From contig NW_025408678.1 of NCBI RefSeq assembly GCF_020360975.1, forward strand, positions 682,001 to 746,000: a stretch of DNA of 64,000 nucleotides. The letters run 5' to 3'. The translations under genes and the position numbers were made by a program. The stretch is from Hirsutella rhossiliensis. Its lineage: Eukaryota > Ascomycota > Sordariomycetes > Hypocreales > Ophiocordycipitaceae. A model generated the notes under the pieces. The model searched no databases. It was not told where the DNA came from and worked only from the letters and a program-made list of their open reading frames with translations. Of this stretch, positions 57,301 to 64,000 are shown piece by piece (positions within the stretch are counted from its first letter, which is position 1; the number at the start of each line of letters is the position of its first letter).

Positions 57301-60300
57301 AGCGATGAGTCCGAGCTCGTGACAGATCAATCCCCGGACAAAAGTGCGGAAAGCGAACCGCTGCGCTCCGCTCGACGCACTTACACGAGCAGCCCCCAGT
57401 CCGGGCGTCTTTCCGCCTCGGATATCATCAGTCAGTTCAACAAGGCCCAGCTCTCGCCCAGCTCTATCCATCTTTCCATGAGGCTTTACGTCCCCCATGC
57501 TCACTCGTCGCGAAGCCAAAGCCCCCCTTCTCACCATCCTCGTAATATATACGTAAATGCCACGACGCCACGCCACGGCGGTACGGGAAGCGCCCTCTTG
57601 TCACCCCCACGCTGCCTACCGGGGCTCTGACGACTCCATGGATCCAGTGGAATAAAGGATAGAGTAAATTAAATTATATCCAGGGGATATGTGAAAGCTT
57701 GGGTGAAAGACGAGTACACAGTGCTGTAAACAAACCCAGCCTTCTTCTTTTCCCCTTCCTCAGCGTACAGTACATCCGCCTTTCCACGTACGGGAGGCCC
57801 GAGCCGGCCAATCTCGCCGGCCTCGACGCCGTTTTTGCTCGTCAACCGCGTGTATCAAGTAGCTGGTCATCCCCAGCCTCGTGTGCTCGTGATTGGGCTC
57901 GACGCCGGCTAAGGAAAAAAATCAAAACAACTTCGGGTCCCCATGATTCATGATTCGACGCCCGGCAAACCTTGAGATTCCGTGTGTATCGGACCAAGGC
58001 AGGGCCCGCGCGTGGGGGTGGGATTCTCCTTCCAGCCCTCCTCATCCTCCCCGGTGAGAGCGAGCCACCGGACTGACCAAGCATTGCGTCCCGCGTCGTC
58101 CAATGGCTCTCGTAACCCAACTCACACCATCGAGCCCATTGGCCGGGCGGCACGCTTACAGACCGATCACCTCCCCCACTTGCCTCGTCCATCAGGCCCG
58201 GGATTCGAGCCTTCCACGAGCCAATCGACTCCCTGGTCTGCGTGCAGCATGGCCGGTACGCCGTCTTACAGTGCTGTCGCGCACATGGTGGTGGCGTGGG
58301 TAGGCGTTGTATACGGAAAGGTGTGGTGTGCGGTAGAGACGTGGACGGCTTTCATTGGGCTGATGGAGCTTCAGCGGACGACCATTGCCTCGTTGCTCAT
58401 GTGGCACCACGTACGAGTAGGGTCCTACCCGTCTCTTGCGCACGGTACGGTTCAGTATCTCTCAGGGGGATGCCCTCCAGCCCGAAAACCACACAGCGTG
58501 CAAGCTCGGGCCGCTGATAAGCCGCCTGTCTCTCTGGTGGCGTTGGCGGCGCCTCGGACAGGCCCAGTCGACCGCTTCTCGACACGGCGGGGCCCGCGCT
58601 CGAGGCAGACGGGGTGGACGTCTTGGCATCAATCCCATACGTCACCTGCTTTCTGGTGGGAGGGCCGAGGGAGCGACGAGGGGGAGAGAGAGAGAGAGAG
58701 AGAGTCCGAAAGCACATGCCTCGCCAACACCACGACAGAGTAAAGACAAAGGGCCCGGGGTGCGAGGTGATCCATGGCCCAAGGCCGGGGTACTTTTGAC
58801 GAGCCCCCATCCAGACGGATGCACGGAAGGGAGTGGGTACGACTCCACGGCAACGCGTACGGCGCTCCGGAGGCTTGCAACCCTCTTGTTGGCGCGTCCA
58901 CCCGGCGTCTTGCGTCGGCGGACGGAAGCCCAAGCTCGCATCCGGCACCGAGAGAGGACGGGAGGGCTAATGTAAGGACCTACCAAACCAGACCACCCTT
59001 CTCCACCGAAAACTGTCGCTCGTGCGTGGACCGCCAGAAAGTCGTCCCGCCCGTCTCGGGAACCAATGGGGCAAAGGTTGGCTGACCTCGACCTCTCCCC
59101 CGCCGCGCGGGAAGGCCTCGGCCCAAGGGCGGCGCCCGACTTTGTCGTCGTCGCACTCGCACTCCCTTGAGTTGACCATCCACGGTCAATTCTCTGAACG
59201 GCTCAGCAGGGACCCCTGCCCGCGGTCAATCGACCACGGCCTAGGGCGTGATTGGCCATGTTTTACACTCACATAGCCGCTGTGCATGGCCATGCAAGCT
59301 GCTCCAAGCCAGCTTGGCGACCCCCCTTCTTGGCTACCAACGACGAGCACAGCAAAGACGGCCGGTTGGAGCCCAAGTGAGTGCTGCTCTGCCGTACAGT
59401 ATAGTACAGTACAGCACTGCCGTCGTCGTCTCCCCAAAGAGCACACGGGCGGTCTCGTGCAATGACAGCCCGATCCGGTAGCCACGTCGAATCAGGTCGG
59501 CTCCTCGCCATCCTTGGAGCCGGACGGATAGCCTGAATCTGACTGCCATGATTTCAGGTTCCGGGCGCCTCCGTGTCCCCGAGATGACAATGCGGGTGGT
59601 CAGGTCCCACGGGTCGATCCAACCAACGTCATGGGACTCCCTCTTGGTCACACGCGAGGTGCAACAAGTAAAAAAAGCCACAGCCATCCCATTCCAGTTA
59701 GGAGGGCAGAGTGGAAGAGGGATGTTGAGCTACGTGGTTCAAGACGGGCCGCCTGGCGAGCCGCACCCTGCATGACGTTGATGAGCTTGGTTGTCGGTGG
59801 GCAAGCCAGCCACCAGTCCGAAGCAGCAAAGCGGCTCACCTTCCGACTTTGTGGTTGCCACTACCAACGCGACCCCAACACGCGCGCAACACGTAGCCCT
59901 GTCGAGTGTTTGTGGTGCTGTTTTGGTATGGAGAGAAGAGAGCGCCGTGCTACGCGCGGGCGGCAGGGCTTGCAACGGCAAGCAGTGGGCGAAATGGGCC
60001 TCGATGGATCGGACCGGTCAAGGTCCAAGCCGCATCGGCCGGGAGTCCTGCAACAGCGGCCCGGATGCAACGATGGGATAGCAGTGGCGCGGGTCGACGC
60101 CGGCCGCGAGCTTGCCCCCGTGTCGTGCGAATGGGGTGTTGCCGGGCGACCGATCGGACAGAGGTCATGCGAGATGGCTTTGAGAATGCTCGCTGGAGCA
60201 CGTCGTACGAAGCAAGTGCCGTCGAGAGGGCGAAACGCACTCCGGCGGCTGGGGGCGGGCACGTGAGCGCAAAGGGCTGAATGTCTCTCCGATAATAGCA

Positions 60301-63300
60301 GCCATCCTCCGCAGAAGCGCTTCATTAGGGTTTTGGAACGGGTGAGACAGCAAGCACATGCCCGCTGGTCTGTCAGGCAGGGCTCGTGTGGCTGGCCATG
60401 TGCTGCTCGTTGAAACGTGCTGGTTCAAGACACCGCAGCCAGTTGTCAAGCCTTGCTGGGAATGCGAGACATGACGAGACGTGCCGTTGGTCCATGGCCC
60501 CTCGAATGGAGCACTTTTCTTTTTTTGATTTGTCTTGCGGTGTCGCGGATCCCAGGGGAAATCCACGGGCCTCCCCTTTTTTCCTTCCATGCCCTTTCTT
60601 CTTGTTTCTTTTTCCGGTTGCCTCCTCGGAGAGGCGGACGGGGTTGGCTGGAGAGACTCGCCAGCCCCCGTCGTCGTCATCGTCATTGCGGCGGTCCTTT
60701 GGGAGTGGTGGTTGTCTGGCTGCACGGATGCGTCAGGGCCGGCGCAGTAACACGTCAGGGAAGGCTTCTAGATGCAGGTGCGAGGCAGCGGGACGCGCCG
60801 CGTGTAGTCCGGGCATGTGAAGGCGACGACACTGTATAACCTGAAGCTGCCGTGTCCCGCATGTCCGTGGCAGATGCTGACGGTCCGTCATCGAGATGGC
60901 CCGGCTGCTCGGGGTCGCGCAAAGGCAGCAAGACGCACCGCCTCGGCGGGCGAGACAAGATGGAAGAGATGCAAGTTGTCGAGGCGGTCAGAGACGAGGC
61001 TCTAGCAGGTAGGTACATCGACGCAGTACCTGCAGGTACCGTGTGCGCCTACCCGGTACGTGGAATTGAATTCTCTCGACAACTCTGTCCCTCCGCACTC
61101 ACGACGGCACATGCAGCAGTCGGACTGGACCGTCGAACTGGACCGTCGAAATGGACCGTGGTCTTGTCGGTCTTGTCCAAGGAGCGTGCGGTGCGCCGAC
61201 ATCGGCATTTAGCGCTCCTCCGCATCAGCCCTTGCGAACCGCCACTGCGGCGGCGAGGCGATGCGCGCGGTTGGAGCAGCCAAGACACAGTCAGAGACAA
61301 GGCGGACGGTCATGCCAGATCTGCCGGGACCCTGGTCGAGCTTTTTCTCCAAAGCTGCTTGCCGGACTCCCGGCCACCCAAGATGGATGGATGGATGGAT
61401 GCACTGCACTGCACTGTACGTGCATGCATGGATACATATGGGTAAATGTAGGCTCAGAGTCTGTCAGGACGGGGTACATGAGTTCACGCGCATGTGAGCC
61501 ATCTCGACCGCCGAGAACAGACGCGGTGCGGTGCTGAATCAGGTTTGCTGGAGAATGCCCTTCATCAGCACGTCTCTCGTCCCTGCAGACCCAAGACGGA
61601 AGCACGCATGGCCGGGCAAAGGGAGCGGGCATGGACCGTCCGCTGAGACAGGGACCTTGCTTCGCAAGCCCCCAGCCTTCTTGGCGGTGTAATGCTTACC
61701 TCTCTGCTAGCCATCGTGCTGTCTCAGCTCGCGCCGCCGAGCCACACTGGTCGTCTCGCCGCCTCGAGGTGGAGATGGACCAGGGAGCCAAGGGAGACGG
61801 GGTGCTGCTTCTCCAAGAAAACTCAGTGTTCCACAATGTCTCCCTTCGGGCCCTTGGGAGCCGTGGCCGATGTCCGGCACGATGCCACTGGCAGAGCCCA
61901 TTTCTGCCTAATGAGCCGCTACCCCGGCTGAGCTGCTCGCGTCGTCTCGAGGCCCGGTCCCACTGGACTGTGTCTGTGTCTATGTGTCTGTCCATCTGAC
62001 ATGACACCACCACCTGCTCCAATGGCGACGGGAAGCCTGGCCATGGGTTGAGGGACGGCCTGGCCGCCATGGCAGCTTCGGCCTGTACCCGTAGTCGACT
62101 CGTATTAAGCTCGTGGACCAGATGCACGCCACATCCAAAGGGAGGGTCCTCGCTTCGACATACTACATGCAGTACAAGAGCCATGCACACGGCCAGAAGT
62201 ACCGGCTACCGCCCGCCTTTTATTAGCTCTTGCGCGTGCATGCTGTACTCCGGACGTAGGTGCAGACCAAGACACCACACAGCCCACATGCACAGGTACA
62301 GTACCGTAGACGTCCTGGAAGATCGTGGGCAGACGGTGTGTGTGCTGTAGGCATATGCAGCAGCAGCCCGAAGAGAACTGCCCGATGAGCCCCCCTTCCC
62401 TGCAGCTTACATACCTTACCTCCTGTACATACAGACGTGCCCTTCATGCAGAGACTTGCTCGCCATCGTGCAGCGGCCCCGCCCATGTCGGCCTTGATCG
62501 TCGGCCAGGCACATGAAGACATCGGTGGCAGAAACCGTCGTCAGGCCCGGGCCGGGTCGAGCTCGGAGACGAGGAACCTTTTCGAATGGCCTGCCCCGTG
62601 TATACGTACTTACATACATACATTCGGAGTAGGTACCTACAGAAATACCGATATATATACACACTCCGTACAGATTGAATGGACCCGGTGACTTTGACCA
62701 GGGGCCCGGCAGTCCCGGATAGCAAGCACGGCTCGGCGCAGGTGTTGCAAGACGCCGGTGATAAGCTGGCCCTACCGGTATAGCAGAATGGGATGATAAC
62801 CTTGTCTAGTGGCCTGCACATGCCAGCCAGTCAATCAGCATCGGAATCTCGAAAGGTGACCTGCGCCAGGATGGAGCAAATGGGGGGAGTGGGGGTTCTC
62901 AGTCCACACACGGGTAAACTCTGTATCACCAGGCAGTTTGAGACGATCATCAATATCACGTAAAGAGATAAAAAGGCCGAAGCCAATTTCACCCGCAAGG
63001 TGCACTTGCTTGGCTCCGACGGGCGACCGAGGCGCCGGCTAGGTCGGGGTGGAAAAGGAGCAATAGACTAAGGTAGGTAAGGTAGGTAGGTAGTTACTTA
63101 GGTAGGTACTGTACTGCTAGGCTAACTGGCGGCAAGTGGTCGTCGGTGGAAACTTACCCAACAAGGTAAGTCAGATAGTGTAGGCACCGGCGACACGAGG
63201 GCTGGCCCTGACCAGAATGGTACTTGTCAAACAATGCGGCCAGTATGAACGAGGCAGGTATCTCGCGGTGCACCCTTCCATAGCAAGGCAGGAAGCTGTA

Positions 63301-64000
63301 AGCGCCCGTGCCTGCCCACGCTACGAGGGTGGATGCCCGTTCGGAAGGCGCCGCCCTACTGAAATGGCCTGTCAGCTAACTGTACTGCATGTACATACAG
63401 GGTGAGGCTGGTCAAGGCAAAGAGCGTGCCTCGTGTTGTCTCGCTAGCTGTCGGTCCCGTCATTTGCTTCAATGTTGGCCGTCCAATTTCCTCGCCTTCC
63501 GAGGCATGGATGCTTTTTCGGAGATTCGGCAGGGTGGGGAGAGAGAACCCCGTGACCAACCTGTCCGCCCCGAAGTCTGAGTCTCCCGACGATCCTGAAG
63601 CTTTTCTTCCTTCCCGGACCCTCCCCATGTACAGTCGCATTTCCAACCCACAACTCGCTTGTCTGGGTCTTGGCATCAGGAGTCTCGTCACCGCGGGACC
63701 AACACCAAACCAAGAACGGGAAAAAGTCACGTCAGACAGGGGGGAGGGCTTGCGGGCGCTTGCCTGGGGCCGTTCTGCGTGCGGTTGCATTCTCCTTGCC
63801 ACGGCAAGCGCCCTTGCGGCTCCGCTCATTGTCCAGGCGGGCAATCCCGCGCGCGGTTTGCCTGGCAGAGCCATTGACGTAGGCGTTGCGACTCTGCTCA
63901 GCCTCCGGGCCGGGCGCCAAAAAAAGTCCGAGCCCGCCTGGGCGTCCCGAACCTGTTGGTCGATGTTGTAACGCCAAGCAGTACAAATTCTGAGTAAGTC
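51337..64000. other. 12.7-kb stretch without a supported gene
   Basis: Many frames of 60-410 codons overlap on all strands. None shows a domain, a consistent codon bias or a clean spliced continuation. CA/TG are normal, so this is not RIP DNA. Simple repeats are frequent: (CCATC) near 52,690-52,708, (GCA)n at ~55,493-55,519, (ACGT)n near 56,013-56,028, (TA)n near 56,267-56,283, (GA)n near 58,683-58,706, (ATGG)n near 61,383-61,400 and (GGTA)-type near 63,073-63,105. The palindrome TGTACA recurs throughout. Weak candidates are a 120-codon frame from an ATG at 57,268 (Ser-rich) and a - strand membrane-like segment near 52,500-52,400. This may be regulatory DNA or host non-coding RNAs. Confidence 0.4.
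61125..61159. repeat. 13-bp tandem repeat, about 2.7 units
   Basis: CTGGACCGTCGAA twice, followed by a partial third unit with one mismatch. Confidence 0.85.

Noticed and set aside
57268..57630. 120-codon Ser-rich frame with a good ATG context
   Set aside because: The opposite strand is open over the same bases and no family is recognisable; kept only as a weak candidate in the gene-desert entry.
58190..58225. GGATTCGAGCC, resembling a tRNA T-loop
   Set aside because: No A box or acceptor-stem pairing at the right distance.

Overview
This is nuclear DNA of a filamentous ascomycete, most likely a Sordariomycete and possibly Hypocreales. Genes carry short introns of about 50-120 bp, coding regions are GC-rich with C/G third positions, and an AT-shifted block of retrotransposon wreckage carries the signature of repeat-induced point mutation (RIP). 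The order-level placement is inferred from style and gene content; no database was consulted.

Bases 1-~20,290 are a RIP-degraded transposon block. The dinucleotides CA and TG are almost erased while CC, CT and CG survive, so ATG codons have nearly vanished and no reading frame is open. Translating through the stops still shows a chromodomain Ty3/Gypsy element on the + strand (~2,062-10,384), the tail of a second Gypsy element on the - strand (~10,385-10,675), a Ty1/Copia element on the - strand (~10,676-17,527) with an extra inverted LTR copy, and a gag fragment between ~205-bp inverted repeats (~18,508-20,246). A transitional stretch follows to ~20,950.

Bases 21,830-34,111 are an ordinary, compact gene cluster: a PLP-dependent serine/threonine dehydratase or serine racemase-like enzyme (+), a DHA1-type MFS transporter (-), gamma-glutamyl phosphate reductase PRO2 (+), the large subunit of replication protein A, RFA1 (-), a dienelactone-hydrolase-family protein (+), and a PIG3-type quinone oxidoreductase (-). 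These are mostly unrelated housekeeping functions (proline synthesis, DNA replication and repair, amino-acid and xenobiotic metabolism), so I see no biosynthetic cluster. A 5'-truncated LINE with a 15-bp target-site duplication sits at 34,324-36,725, about 0.2 kb upstream of the oxidoreductase start, and is not RIP-mutated.

Bases 36,741-51,336 are gene-poor, with a possible low-complexity Q/E- and D/E-rich gene (37,938-39,157), a ccg-6-like GPI-anchored wall protein (44,112-44,776), an acyl-CoA synthetase of the propionate/ACSS3 type ending in a peroxisomal AKL tripeptide (46,720-49,008), and a BRCT-domain protein with a 39-residue poly-glutamate run (50,353-51,336, -).

Bases 51,337-64,000 hold no gene I can support. 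The stretch is unique-looking and not RIP-mutated, rich in microsatellites and in the palindrome TGTACA. Exon limits were deduced by hand from frame, splice motifs and family continuity; all nine main gene models stay open and in frame across all 17 introns. No RNA gene or CRISPR array was recognised.
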